64,000 nucleotides of DNA from Schistocephalus solidus (lineage: Eukaryota; Platyhelminthes; Cestoda; Diphyllobothriidea; Diphyllobothriidae), in NCBI GenBank assembly GCA_017591395.1, contig WEDG01000306.1, forward strand, positions 1-64,000. The letters are read 5' to 3'. Each line of letters starts with the position of its first letter. Positions within the stretch are counted from its first letter, which is position 1. A program made the position numbers and the translations under genes. The notes under the pieces are model-generated. The model was not told the origin of the DNA and searched no databases. It was given only the letters and a program-made list of their open reading frames with translations. Positions 19,856 through 32,290 of the stretch are shown here, in pieces.

Positions 19856-22560
19856 AATAAATAAATTGTATATTTGTGGTTCAGAGGACCCCATCATTAC
19901 AAACTAAGTATCGTGGTTTAAATAAATACAAAGTGAATAATTGCTGCACTATGTGAGCATCCATATGAACAGCTGAAACGAGTAGCATGGTCAGCAAATT
20001 CGATTCGGATAGATTTGCCATTTTTAAAACAAAAGTCAACAATCTTTGGCATATGCAGTGAACTGGAATAGAAGCAGTAAAATAAACTCCTAAGGTTTAA
20101 TCAGAGGCGGAGTTTGGCGAGCCACCAATTTAAAAAAAAAGGAGCAAAAACTGTTTCAAAAAAATAATAGCTCAATGCAATGGGAGTTCTCGGAAAGCGG
20201 TAGGCTAGAAGCTATCTAGATACGCATATATTTTTGCGTAACTACGTTTAAAGTGAAATTCGGTTCAATTCGTACTGATGTTAAGAGAAACGTTTTCTCC
20301 AACATTCCAAGCGTAATACAAATAATTTGGGTATATTAAACTTTCGAAGCCAGTGGCTGTACCTGACAGCCAATTTGTCAAGTTCTTCTTGAAGTTGCTG
20401 CGCATTTCCAACCGATATAATAGATTTTCTGATCACAGACAAGATTATCAGTACAGTTGTTTTTATAAATAAGAAAAAGTAAACAACCTAAGGATGAACC
20501 CAGAAAAACACCACTTACTACAGTTACTCACTCGGATTCGGTGGTGCCAACAAGCACTTTTTGCAATCTGAATGAGGAAAACGTTTAATCAATTAGAAAC
20601 GCATTCCTTGATACCAAATTACCAAATTTTATAATGCAGTCTTAGCTAAAATACATTATCGAATGCCTTCTTGATGTCGAAGAAAAGGTTTTTAACTCGT
20701 AACCCTTAATCTATGGCATTTGTCCATTTTCTCTGCGAGAAAAGACCATTTAAAAGAAATAAATGACCAGAGCGAAGCCATGCTGAGCAGCACATTATAT
20801 GTTTTTATCCTCCCGATTCTTCATTGTATGACTCTTAATAAGGTTTTCCAGTATCCTTGCACAAAATGCAAATTAAACCAATGGGACGGTAATTTTTCTG
20901 ACTCTATCTTGAAAATTTCTATGTGGATCGGGGAGATGAGTGCAGTTTTACATTTATGTGGTTGTTCGCAGTCTTCCATCGTCTTTATCGTCTCATTTTT
21001 CAAAGGACATATGGATGAATTCTTTCTGGACACTTTGGCTTGGCAGGCACCAGGTGGAATAATTTTCTCCTTACCAATGTCGGCAAGAAGTGAAGAATAA
21101 TTTCTAAAAGAAACATTTGCGAATGTTGTAGATGCCCTGAGTAGAAAAGCAGTGGAGGATTTATTTTATTAATGATACTGATTGAGATAATCTAGAGGGG
21201 ATTGAATCTTAATTTGGTCATCCGTTTCGAGTAAATGGGGATACGATTTCGTTAGGTATTGCGTATGTTACTTGATGGGACCTTTAGATGCTCCAAAGAG
21301 TTTTTTAGTAAGGTCAGCTCATAAAGCCTTTGGAGATGGTTGGCCACTTTTTAACAACCTCTAATGTCATTTGTATTCCTGCAAGTTTTCAACAGTCCAC
21401 GTTAGTTCAAACCAATTAGAGATCTTTTATCTTCTTTTAAAGGAGATCTGAAGTTAGTGGTTAATCCACGACGGTCGATTGATTTTTTCCTTCGTTTAAA
21501 GGGGCTATTAAGATTAATTATTCTTTTATCCAACGAACTGAACGTTCTGCAGCATTCTTTCACAGTTTCATGTAATGGGGTTGTCCACAGTATTGCTGAG
21601 ATTTGCGTGCGCATACTGCGAAAATCTCCCTTACAATATTTGTTTCCACTTGCTTAAGTGAGTCAGGCGGTGAGGACATGCAATACTCAATAAGCAGTAC
21701 AGCGTGGTCGCAATAACCCGTTTGCGGTAGATCGTTTAATTCCAGTGGTCGAGAAAATTGGAAAGTTGCCTTCTCCTTGTTTGTATCCCTAAACGGTACA
21801 TTCTGGCAGAGTAGTTTTCGCCTTACAACTCAAGCAAACAATAACTAAATGTATTCGTTTGACCCAAAACATTTCAAGTTTACCAGTCGATAGTAGGAGC
21901 GTTAAGGTTTTTAACGATAAGAACATCTTTGTTTAAGCAAAGCTGAATGTGCTCCATTAGGAGAATGACATGGCCTTTGACATTCTGGTTTCGGAGACGA
22001 TATGCAAATGTGAATGCTCGTGGTCTGGCGCACTGAGTTTTAAGAGTTAAAATTAAAAATTCAACTTCTACTGTCATAAGATGTACCTTAGGAATCGCAG
22101 TTATAAACGAGCTATCTAAACAGTGATTTCTCCTCAACGAAATATCCTGTACCTTCTAACGTATTGGTAACAACAGAGCGATACGTCGTGCCATCGAATA
22201 ATTTATAGGAAACTCGTTTTTGTCAGAACAATAATATCTCGTGTTCGTTCATCAACAAATGTCCATTGCTCACTCACTTTATTGAAAAGGCTCTTAAAAT
22301 TTGACCATTATCGTCCGTCGTCTAAGCAAGGGCCAGCTCTAGGTATATAAGGAGTCTGCCACAGGATGGACGACTTCATCAGTTTGATTTTCTTGTTCCG
22401 TATTTGAAGCCATTTTTCCCCGTTTCAGTCCTTCTCTGCAGTTCGACCCTCAACTCCCTCATTTTGTGTGTTTTCACCGGTTTGTAATCTGGCTTAAAAC
22501 AAAACTCTGTATGATTTACGGAGAACCATTCTCCGTTTTATAAGGTGTGAGGCCTTCGCT
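19855..22560 (-). pseudogene. Long decayed retrotransposon with ORF1, EN and RT remnants and a family A-type 3' UTR
   Basis: Order on the minus strand: ORF1 C-terminus remnant (EFCFKPDYKPVKTHKMRELR) near 22400-22500; EN start (FVDERTRDIIVLTKTSFL) near 22210-22260; EN middle (FTFAYRLRNQNVKGHV, KDVLIVKNLNAPTIDW) at 22137-21880, where KNLN replaces GDFN; RT palm remnant (LFFDIKKAFDNV) near 20665-20700; then a 3' UTR with a hairpin and a TTTA tail at 19855. All domains carry stops. The order of domains makes a single old insertion likely. The 5' limit is not clear. Confidence 0.7.
20071..20157 (-). other. ENE-like hairpin with U-rich internal loop (copy 6)
   Basis: Sense (minus) direction: GAAACAG, TTTTTG, CTCCT, apical region, AGGAG, TTTATTTTA, CTGCTTC. 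The upper stem is 5 bp. The lower stem is 7 bp with one A-C mismatch at the position that is G-C in copy 1 and G-U in copy 7. Confidence 0.55.
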
Positions 22561-22569
22561 TCATTTTTG

Positions 22570-22980
22570 CAGAATGATTCTAAGAGGCCGTTATGATAAA
22601 TGTTCATGAGAAGCTTTCGCTTTCTCTTGATGGCAGGCTTTGTAAGGTTTGCTCCATGTTGAAGGGTGGCATTTGCATATGTTTAGAACAGATTCCCAGC
22701 TTGTTGTTATCTTTTCGTTGCAATCAAACAAGTTGATTCAGGAGCCCATTTTATGACGCCATTTTGTTTGCGGTCAAGATTCTTTTTTGTTAACTAGGTT
22801 AAATAACGCTTTTTCCCTACCGACGAATTCCCTAGATACGTGTTGATTTAAAGTAAAATACACTACAGAATGCCCAATTGGTTCTTGTGCTGTGCAATTT
22901 GGGTAGAAGTTAACCTAACTTGCAATTCTTCTATGTCAATTCTTCTGTTTCAATCGTAAACCGTAGAACGAGGAGACATT
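22570..22980. other. No gene recognised
   Basis: No open frame or domain that I can recognise. The left part may still belong to the 5' region of the decayed element ending near 22560. Confidence 0.4.
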
Positions 22981-23420
22981 GGAAATGGTGAAACCAACGT
23001 AGACAAATCTGAAAATAAAGACAAGGCAGAACACCTTCATCGGCTTTTTGCATCCATTTTTACAGATAAGCAGTGTTCAACCATGTACACTTTCATTTAG
23101 ATAGTAACGATGCTGTCATTGAAGAACGCAAATTTACAGGAGACAATATGAGGAAAAACATTTTGTAATTGACAACGCTTTGTCTCCGGGTCCTGATCAC
23201 ATATCAGTAAAACTACTAAAATAGCTTACTAGCTAACTCTATAGACCAATCTTGAATGTTTTTTTTCTTTTAATTGAGGCCTCGACTGATCTTGTTAGAA
23301 ATCGGCCAATATGTACCCTATTCACAAGGTAGATACAAAACCAGCGCTTAAAACTATCGATCAGTGAGCCTAGCATGGATGTGTGGCGAGGTCGTGGAAA
23401 AAAAATGAAAAATGCAAGCA
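22980..23420 (+). pseudogene. RT amino-terminal fragment of a CR1-like element
   Basis: Plus-strand frames show KDKAEHLHRLFASIFTD near 23020, DNALSPGPDHISVKLLK near 23172-23220, and NYRSVSLAWMCGEVVEKK near 23355-23405. They correspond to the FSQFYRSVFTNEA, ESKSPGPDELPPKLLKEL and NYRPISFTCILGKIMERI blocks of the intact RT. The palm and catalytic core are missing. Confidence 0.65.
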
Positions 23421-24590
23421 CCCAATTTTTTAGAGAAAAGAAAATTTAGTTTAAAGTCGTAATTACCCATTTTGATAAAACCAATGCTGTTTGACTAATA
23501 TTGAATGGAGCAGTGGTGCAGGTTTCTCGATGAAGATATCAGCATTGATATCGTCTGCATCGTATTCCGAAAAGCCTTTTTATATTGTTCAAACCGCATA
23601 TTTAAATTAATGGTTCGAGAATCCAGATAAATGGGCAACTTACTCAATCTGATGCCACTAACCATTGGAGATCTCACGTAATAAATCGAAAAAATGCCCA
23701 AATATGTTATGAACACAATAAATACTTATACATTTGTCTGTAGTCTATACCAAACTCATGAAAATCACCGGTATTCTTTTTTTATCATAAATGGTTAAAG
23801 CCATGATTTAAATCACCCGACATGAACAAATAATTATTGGCAACAATTATAACAAAATTTTGGTAACTTTAATTTACCCACAAATATTTCACGCCAACAA
23901 TATCAGAATCAACATCAAATTAGAAACAAACATTTTTTCGCATATCGCATTGACGCAATAAATGCACAAAAAGCAACATCATCATAAATTTTTTACCTGT
24001 TCCGTTTCTTATCACAACGATCAGACACTTAAAATAATTTAAAAAATGAAAATTGACAAAATGGAACATACTTCCAATAATCGTAAATTCCCCCTTTTAT
24101 TTTCTTATCACAGCCGTTTGTTGAAATTACTGACACTAAAAATAATTTCAAAAAAGTACTACCACAACTTAAATACACCTATAGAGAACTGAGTTTACGA
24201 CTTTCATGATCAACACCAGAACAGAACCAAATAATATTTAAATAAGTCAAATTTTATACACAAATAATTATAAAAAGGGACCGTTATCATAAATGTTTAA
24301 TATCTTCCTTCCTACTCCAATCACGGCCACAGTTGACCTATCGAACACTTGAAATAATTTCCGAAATAAATATTTACATAACTGCATAAACTTCCCATGA
24401 TGATAATGTACCTTTTTTTCTTTTCTTTTCATTGAAATGAGTTAACTTTTCTTATACTTAACAAAAATTACATTGAAAGATAACAATATACCTTTTCTAA
24501 ACCCATTATTATCTGGTCTGTTTTATACTCCTCATATCCGCGACTCGACTCAGCGGACATCAACAATTATTTCAGTCATAATTATGACAA
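23420..24590. repeat. AT-rich region with a degenerate internal repeat
   Basis: No gene seen. A motif of roughly 55-65 bases containing TTATCACA or CCAATCACGG, then GACACTTAAAATAATTT or a close variant, recurs near 24005-24055, 24100-24160 and 24310-24370. The spacing is uneven, so this is either an old tandem repeat or remnants of one element. Confidence 0.4.
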
Positions 24591-24639
24591 TAGAGATTAT
24601 TTGAGCAAAATTACTAACATTTTGAGGGTGTGTACCCCT

Positions 24640-25720
24640 AGAAGCTTGCAGAAATTATCTGTACCACAAGGAACACTGAGGAGGAGGATGATTACTATCA
24701 TCTGGGTTGCGGTGCCATTATGTTTGCAGACAAGGTTTAATTGTGGAGGGTCATCCGATCTGATTCAATTAGGCGAGCACTTCAAAAGGATCTCAACCGT
24801 TTTAGCAAATATTCTGTTCGTTTGCTCTTAAATTTTAATGTTGGGAAGGATTTGGTCCTAAGACCGCGTATCAGAAGGACCAGTGAGAAGAATGATTTCT
24901 ACTTATACATTCTTAATGGGCAGGCCTTTAAAATTGTTGAGGAACAGAAGGAGCGCGGTGGTCTTATAAACTCCTCACTCAAACCATCTTCACAGCGTTA
25001 ACAGGCAGATAAACAAGCGAAACAGGTCTTATTCGCGCTCGGAAGTATATTTGGGCGGATTGATAAAAAAACTTTTCCGAAAAACGTACGGGCATTTGTT
25101 TGATCTCACATTAAATATGCCCTCCAGGCCTGGCGTCCGTGGTTTAGGAAGGATTATCTACAATGGGAACGAGTGCATGCGAGGGCTACGAAGATGGTCA
25201 AGAATCTTAGTCATCTGTCTTACGAAGCCAGAATAGCTGCACTTGCTTTGTTTTCTCTCCATTACAGACAACTATGCAGTTAACTCATCCAAATCTACCG
25301 GATTGTCATAGGCCGCGAGTGTGCCCTAACATTTGCTGACGTCTTCGTATTGGCTGTGACGGAACATCTCCGGGGTCATTTATTAACTGCAGAGGAAATT
25401 TGGTCCACATGGACGTCTTTCGGAAAGCTTGTCGCAGAGGGTCATAGGAGCGTGGATCGGACTCACTGACGAGGTGGTCCTTTCAGAAACCCTTGACACA
25501 TTTTAATGTTAACTAGATACTCATTTTCTGAGATACGATTGTACATATAATGAAGATTGTGTCAGATGTGGCAGCTTGCGCCTAGTCCACACATATCGAG
25601 AACCCAACACTTTAATTTTTCAGATTTACCACTGTTAGCGTTTTTTCTATTGACATTTTGGAATTTGAATAGGGAGCTCAAGGGCGAAAGCCTACTTTCC
25701 TAAATGAAGTGACTTCAAGT
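24640..25720 (+). pseudogene. Family E retrotransposon fragment E1 (RT end to 3' UTR)
   Basis: Plus-strand remnants read LWRVIRSDSIRRALQKDLN near 24740-24800, ILNGQAFKIVEEQKERGGL near 24910-24960, ALQAWRPWFRKDYLQWERV near 25110-25170, and LSYEARIAALALFSLHYRQL near 25215-25270. This is the thumb and C-terminal block of CR1-like ORF2. A GGGAGCTCAAGGGCGAAAGC block near 25673 marks the 3' UTR end, also found in E2 at about 27057. It is decayed, with shifts at about 24830 and 25000. Confidence 0.7.
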
Positions 25721-25794
25721 GATTTAATTTAATTATTTTCTGATCAAGATGAGTCAAATGCCAATCTCATATTATCAAACAAAACATAATGACT

Positions 25795-27119
25795 TGCCTT
25801 TGATAGCGTGCCTCACCAACGTCTCCTATACAAACTCAACCGTATTGGGGTAAGGCGCAAGCTATTGAAGTGTATCGAAAACTTCTTGATTGGGCGATCT
25901 CAGATTGTCCGTCTTGGCGATCAACAATCGGCGGAGGTGGCGGTTGAGAGTGGGGTTCCTCAGGGCTCCGTCGTGGGCCCTATCCTCTTCCTTATATACA
26001 TTGATGATTGCGTAAGTGGCTTGGACTGTGACACCGCCATGTTTGCTGACGAGATAAAGCTTTGGAAGGTCATCCACAACGCAGATGATGAAGAAAAATC
26101 TACAGGCGAACTTGCATCGACTCGAGGAATGGTCGCACAACTGGCTCCTCCCATTCAATGCTACCAAGTGCAATATTCTGCGATTTGGCAGAACCAGCTC
26201 AGGGCACCAGAGAATTTACTATCTGGACGACACACCGCTACCAGAGGTGGAGGCTCAAAAAGATCTAGGAGTATGGATCACGCCCACACTGAAGCCATCG
26301 TTCCATTGCTCAAAAGTAGCAAAATCTGCCATGTCAAGCTTGTATCTAATTAAGCGAGCGTTTGCAAAGTTCGACAAAGAGTGCTTTAATAAGGTCTTCG
26401 GGATGTTCGTGCGACCACAATTGGAATTTGCCATACAAGCCTGGAGACCGTGGTCTGTCAAAGACCACAAACCCTTGAGAAGGTCCAAAGACGTGCAACC
26501 AAGCTTGTTCAAGGTCAAAGCTGTCTGCCTTACGAGACACGATTGTCTTATCTTGATCTGTTTCCTCTGGACTAAAGACAGCTACGCGGCGACTTAATAC
26601 AAGCCTTTCGAATGTTGCGGCTTCAGGATTTTTGCCTTGCATCTGGCGACTTCTTTGAGCTGGCCACTACCACTACTTTGCGAGGGCATCCCATTAAACT
26701 ACGAGTGACAGGTGCAAGACTCGACACAAGAAGGTTCTTCTTCTCCAACAGAGTGATTAAGGCCTGGAATGCTCTGCCGGCCGACATAATCATGTCCCCA
26801 TCCGTTGACACTTTTAAGCGGAAGTTTGACCAGTACAGCCATAAGTACCACCACGACATCCGAACCTAACACATTTCCTGAAACATATTCCCATCCACAC
26901 TTTTCGCGTCATTTAACATACTACTCCCTATTTTTGAGTAACATTATTTTATAATTGTTTGTCCGATGCCCTGCAGTGTGTCCGTGAGATAACCCTTTGT
27001 CCAACGTCCATTATATGTCAGCTTTTTTTAATTTACAGTGTCACTGACATCAATAGGGAGCTCAAAGGCTTCATCTATATTTCCCTTAATAAAACTGAAC
27101 TGAACTGAACTGAACTGAC
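25795..27119 (+). mobile_element. Family E retrotransposon E2, 5'-truncated, with (ACTGA)n tail
   Basis: The RT palm opens at 25808 (AFDSVPHQRLLYKLNRIGV), continues with VPQGSVVGPILFLIYIDD and MFADEIKLWKV (FADE instead of FADD), then shifts frame near 26090. The thumb is at 26085-26597 (LQANLHRLEEWSHNWLLPFN) and the C-terminus at 26612-26869 (LRGHPIKLRVTGARLDTRRF, VIKAWNALPADIIMSPS). It ends in repeated ACTGA units at 27095-27117. Two frameshifts and the altered catalytic box make this copy inactive, though its divergence looks low. Confidence 0.85.
27095..27117 (+). repeat. (ACTGA)n 3' tail of family E
   Basis: About four pentanucleotide units directly after AATAAA. The same tail occurs on the minus strand at 47459-47476 at the end of another family E fragment. 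Confidence 0.85.
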
Positions 27120-27245
27120 CATTGGAATTTTCATGCAGTTGATTTTCTTATGCCCATGATTCTTTTCTAACCCTTAATATATCACTCCAAATAAGCCTTA
27201 CTTATTGCTGAACCACACACTATGTCGCGGCCGAAGACTTCGAGG

Positions 27246-28267
27246 TTAGCACACACACGGGCAAGTAACGAACCTGTAAACGTTATTAGTTGGTGCGCGT
27301 ACTGAAAGAGGGTCTCTAAGTGCCATACCGATCACTCAAACACAGCGCAATTAGAAGAAATTACAGAAAAGTTGGAATTGGATTATAATAATAAGAAACA
27401 TATAAGGGTATAAAAGGGCACAATATAAAATAAGGAAGAAAGCGTTACGTGTAAATATGTCCCGTATGGAGTGGGTGGAATTCTGTCATGTCTGTGGGAT
27501 AACCGGTGGGGAGTGCAACGCTGTGGGCAGCTGCAGAGTTGGGATGAGGGGATGCTGACATTGAGTGGGGGATAAAGATAAGATATGCAGTGACAGTAAC
27601 TATGGGCAAGGGGGTCAGCATTTGAGAGTAAAAAGGGGCACCGGCATCTAAGTCGACATTTGATCACTCCATTCCCGTCCGGGATCCGCGTACAAAGTGT
27701 CCCCAGTCCATTCAAGCAATTCTTTCGGAACTGTGGTCCGATTAATGGCCTCTCTTTGAAATGCAGCATTTTTCTCAGTGCTTTCAGAGTTGGTTTGACC
27801 GTTGTGGAAGTGTGTGCTCCTCTCCATCCCACCACTGCCACAAATGTGGCGACCGAGTTCTTCCAGGTTGGCATACGAAAGTTCAACCGTCGATTACGAC
27901 GAGGTCCACCGTATGCTCAAAGGAAGGGTGGTGCAGGGACAGTAACTTGCGCTTGATTTTAGTTAAAAGTGATAGTAGATTTGCACAGCATCTACCGCAC
28001 TCTCTTCTCCTCCCTCACCTGAGTTCGGTGTCATGATAGAGTAAAAAGACCTGAGATAAGAGAGGGCACAGGTGGCTGGTACGGTTGGAGCCACACTGGG
28101 CGTACCACCACACCTGGCTTAGATCCCACAGAGTGGGAGTGCCATAAAGGCAACATTAAGAATTTTAAGACACACGGGCGAGTAACGCACTTGTAGTCGT
28201 TATTAGTTGGTGCACGTACTGAACAGTGTCTCTAAGTGCCATGCTTATTACTCAAAAGCAGCGCTCA
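27246..28267. repeat. Repeat unit flanked by ~95-bp direct terminal repeats
   Basis: Two similar blocks, 27250-27345 and 28168-28267, share GTTATTAGTTGGTGC and GTCTCTAAGTGCCAT and enclose about 820 bases. The inner part includes repeat R (27860-28140), which recurs inverted at 49890-50195. Possible readings are a short element with terminal direct repeats (as in TRIMs, the small non-coding LTR elements reported from tapeworms) or a partial tandem duplication. No protein domain is recognised in the two overlapping open frames of about 90-100 codons here. Confidence 0.5.
27860..28140 (+). repeat. Dispersed repeat R, copy 1
   Basis: Matches the reverse complement of 49890-50195 over most of its length (for example CAGCATCTACCGCACTCTC here and GCATCTACCGCACTCTC there). 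It is GC-richer than its surroundings. It could be a SINE-like or other non-autonomous repeat; I see no clear tRNA-like promoter boxes. Confidence 0.55.
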
Positions 28268-28717
28268 CAAGCGTTTTGAAACTAAAAGCACCTGGACGTT
28301 TGAAAATACTCATTTTTCCATCGATTTCTTGGTGTTTGGAACTGACTTCCGGTGCCCAATAAAATGGTGGACACGTCAGAAACATTTACCAATGTACTGT
28401 GTGTGTATTTATTTGAATGATACCATTCGATTTGTAAGAGAATCACTGTTTCACCAAAACAATGCTTTGTGAATACCAACAAGTACTGATTATATCTATT
28501 AGCTCACGTTTTGCGGTACCATTTAGAGGTATCTGTTTCAATCAAAACTTTCAAAATGTATTTAAAATAAAGCTAATTTGCTACAGGTTTTAATGTGGTC
28601 TTCAATGGTAACTCCTATTACCACTTAACAAATACTAGTTTAAATGAGGACAGACAAGTCTCCTGTACCCAATAGGATTCCACTAACGTCAATTCAACTG
28701 CTAATTCATCTTCTCAG

Positions 28718-28936
28718 ATGTCTAGTTCGGTCAGCCCCTCCACTCAACCTTCTACTTCGTCTCGCTTGCGGCCGAACACTGCAATTGCGCGTGCTTTCAG
28801 CCCGCCTGTATTGTTTGCGAACTCATCTAAAGCATTTAGACCGTCTAACCCGTCTAAAGCACATAGACTGCCAGTTTCCCTCTTAAACGCAATTCTCCAG
28901 GCCTCTCCGGGAGATTTCGCGAGCCAAATCGCATAA
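28718..28936 (+). pseudogene. Possible ORF1 remnant of family A element
   Basis: A 72-codon open frame rich in Ser, Pro and Arg (MSSSVSPSTQPSTSSRLRPN) stands where ORF1 would be expected, upstream of EN. It has no recognisable domain, so the assignment rests on position only. Confidence 0.3.
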
Positions 28937-29519
28937 ATAACCTTCTTCAAATACAAAATCCGCAATCATCTAAATGTAACTTATTTAACCCTCCACAAGC
29001 TAGCTCGTCCCATAACCCCACGGGTCATTATATACCCACAATTATATAACCTAAGGCAGGCTTTTCGAAGGACGTGAATCTAACACAGACCCAAAAGCAA
29101 GATAGCGCAGGTCTCAGTTATCGCATACCGCCCTCTCTTAAACTAAGTAAGCCTCTCCAACAGGCAAATAACCCTTTACCACGTTTACCAATATACAAGA
29201 CCTGACTTTCCAGCATTTAATTCTTATAGCTACTTGCCATCTCCCATCAGCCCCTTTATTCCACCTAACTTCCCCTCATTCCGTTTTAAACTACCAACAG
29301 GCATATCCCGGTCGTAACCTCTATGGTGGTTCGATACCGGAAAGTTTTATTCCTACACCTTTCAGATATCCCTCTCAGCCTTTTGTTAATGAGGTTCTAT
29401 ATACTAATCGTTATGGCGCAGTTGGCAATTACCCTCCAAGCCACAAAAACGTCCAACATAATTACCACCTCCAAATTTGTTTAACTAATAACGATAACCC
29501 TAGTTTGGATACTCGAACT

Positions 29520-30499
29520 ACCCTAGATGTCATATTATTTAATGCTAGATCTGTTATAACTACGATGGCCCAACTTAGAGCCATTCCGTTCAAGTTACTG
29601 CCTGATGTTTTATGTGTGACTGAATCTTTGACTATCCCTTAATTTCAGACTCTTTGCTTGTCATAGACCAGTACGATCTCTACCGTCAATACCGCACTAA
29701 AAAGCGTGGTGGTGGTTGTCCTCTCTAGATTAAAGCTTCATTTAAACACTTTCCGTTTTATCTAGACGTCACGTCATTCTCTGGTAATTACTGCTTCACA
29801 TCCATTAGCCTGTCGCCCTAGCGAAAGGCTATTCTCGGATGTATTTACTACCCGCCTAATTCATCATCCGATGATGATGTGAAACTTTGTGAAATTTTTA
29901 AATTGGTTTCGGAGTCCAATTTTAACATTAAAATAATCGCTGGAAATTTTAATTTTCCAGAAATTGACTGGATTTCAAACTTTTTTCCACCCAGATTTCA
30001 GCCTGTCCTAGATACCATTAATTTCTCTAATAGGTCACAGCTTGTCCGTTCTTCAACGAGAGACAAGCATATTTTAGATCTAATTTTCACAAATTACATT
30101 GCTCCCCTTATCGTTGATTTTAAGCAGGGCCTCTTCCAAAGTAACCCTACATTAATTCACTGTTGCTTACCAATTGTCTCATCGAAAAAGGCTAGCACCG
30201 TTCGTACCTATCATAATTTTAACCACGCAGATATGAGCTTCATTAACAACTTTTTGGACTCATTGGATTGGCAGCATCTCTCCTCCATGAACGATGCAGC
30301 AAGTCTTTCTGACTTAATGTCAGTAGTTTCAAATAACATCATAGAATTTGTGCCAATCAAAATTGTCAAGCCCTACACTTTGGAATCCACCGTCCCACAA
30401 TTTCTTTTGCCAAAACAAATGCAATTGAGGAAGCAAATAAAAGATCAATATACTAGTTCGTTATCTGTAAATCTAAGGATTGCAGAGATTTTTGAATAA
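29520..30499 (+). pseudogene. EN domain and linker of family A ORF2
   Basis: A start remnant reads ILFNARSVITTMAQLRAI near 29525, with VLCVTESLTIP near 29610-29640. The open 206-codon part (29879-30499) reads KIIAGNFNFPEIDWISN, then RDKHILDLIFTN, then HNFNHADMSFINNFLDSLDW. The usual GDFN motif is GNFN (codon AAT), so one catalytic Asp is replaced. The 206-codon frame is otherwise undamaged, which is unusual against the broken flanks. Confidence 0.75.
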
Positions 30500-30799
30500 G
30501 CCTCTAAGATTTGGCTTGCATGGGACAGACAGAGGGAATCATGCGCACTCAGCGAGCCAAACTCTGCAAAATATGTTGCTTAACTGTTCCGCCATAGATC
30601 CTGCTCTAAACGAGGTTATGAAATACCTCCATTACTTAATGAAACTAAGAACTTCGTTCTCGAAGACTCTGAGAAGGCAGAATTGTTAAGTGCATTCTTC
30701 GAAAATCATCTTACGATGGAATCTGAACATGTTCAGACGTTTCAGGCATCCTCATTTAATGTTATCAGTTCCATTGATTTCTCGATAGAACTAATTCGT

Positions 30800-31630
30800 T
30801 AGCAAAGAATGCGTCTGAAAAACTCGCACTCATTGGGGACTGACGGTATTCCAAACTCAGTTATTAAGAGAGTGCCGTCTTTAAGTCGGGATCTTGTTCG
30901 GATGTAAATAATTATCGAGGCGTTCACAAAACGCCGACTCTAGCAAAAACTTATTGTAAAAATTATTTCAAATCAAATTCTCGACTTTTGCTTAGAAAAT
31001 AAGCTCTTAAGCGACTCGCAATATGGTTTTCTACCTGGGAGATCATGCGAAGTGTGTCATTTAGCTTTTCCTAACCTCGTCACTTCCCTTCGTAATAAGC
31101 AGCAGTCAGTGGTTTTGATCTACTTTGACCTGATCAAAGCCTTTGACAAGGTACCGCACAGACGTCTTCTGGATGAAACTGGAAGCCCTCGGCATCCGGC
31201 CTCCTCTCCTTGACTTCATTGGTTCCTACTTGTCTAACCGCAGCCAGAAGGTTTAAGTAGGTATTAGCAACTCGACGGCTCAACCGATCACGAGTGACGT
31301 TTTTCAAGGCACGGTTCTAGGTCACTTTCTCTTTATTCTGTACATAAAACGAAATATCAGCTTTACTCACAAATTCACAAAATTTCGTTTACGCTGACGA
31401 TCTCAAGTGCATTTATTCATTTTCTAAAGACTGCCAATAGTTGCGTGGATAGAATCAACACTGATCTACTTATGCTCTCACGTTGGAGCTGTACTTGGCA
31501 GATGGAGTTTTCTTCATCCAAGAGTAGGTTTATGTGTTTTGGCCCCGCTAAGCTTCCTGGACCCCTCGTTTTTCAAAATAGTACAATTTTACAGCGATCA
31601 ACAATAAAAGACTTAGGTCTAAGTTAACAC
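30800..31630 (+). pseudogene. RT palm of family A ORF2, broken
   Basis: Reads SLGTDGIPNSVIKRV near 30830, QYGFLPGRSCEV near 31020-31055, VVLIYFDLIKAFDKVPHRRL near 31110-31170, then a shifted VPQG region. The catalytic box survives as YADDLK in one frame near 31390-31410. The segment 31445-31627 (INTDLLMLSRWSCTWQMEF) is the thumb. Frames change at about 31175, 31260 and 31430. Confidence 0.75.
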
Positions 31631-31745
31631 GAACAAGCTAGCCTTATCGCCTCATGCAGATCGAATTTCTGCAAAGGCTGCACAGATATGTGGTTTTATA
31701 TCACATAATTTCTTCCTTTCGGAAATAAAGTTAAACCTATACCGC

Positions 31746-32288
31746 ATGTTTGTTCTTCCTATTCAAGAATACTGCTGTCCATTCTTTGGGCTGATGAACG
31801 CCACTGACCGCAGTAAGATTGAAAAAGTTCAAAGGTTTTTCACTCGAAGACTTTTTTCTTTTCTTGGATCCAGTATCTTTTATACGGATAGATACCAGTT
31901 AGCAAACATTAAATTTCTGTGGGTAAGAAGACTCGAAGCCAGTCTCTGCTTCCTGTTTCGCGTTAACTCTAGTCCAAATCTCCCACGCATTAACGCTCTC
32001 ACTCCGGTAGATCGACCCTATGCCGCTCGTAATTCTTCCATGATCATTTCACTACCCCGTAGCTCCACAACTAACCGGTCTCAGTTTTTTGCCTCTAAAT
32101 ATGCTTTTATATGGAATAATCTTCCACTGCAAATTAGGTTGTCGTCCACATTAGCTATTTTCAAAACAAAGTTACGCAAAAATTTAACTTCGGAAGATTC
32201 AAAGTCCTTGTTGTCTGTTTCCTTTCCTAACTCGCAACTTTTGGGATTTCGAAAAGGGCCCTGCTGGTGTTTGAGGCAGCTCCCTTGA
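31746..32288 (+). pseudogene. C-terminal domain of family A ORF2, open for 180 codons
   Basis: Reads MFVLPIQEYCCPFFGLMNAT, RSKIEKVQRFFTRRLFSFLG, IKFLWVRRLEASLCFLFRVN, SKYAFIWNNLPLQIRLSSTL and FKTKLRKNL, the usual end of CR1-like ORF2, and stops at 32288. No damage is visible inside. It starts inside the protein because the preceding part is frameshifted. Confidence 0.78.
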
Positions 32289-32290
32289 TA

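Noticed and set aside
27400..27956. Overlapping 98-167-codon frames inside the direct-repeat unit as genes
   Set aside because: No domain on either strand; better seen as part of a dispersed repeat.
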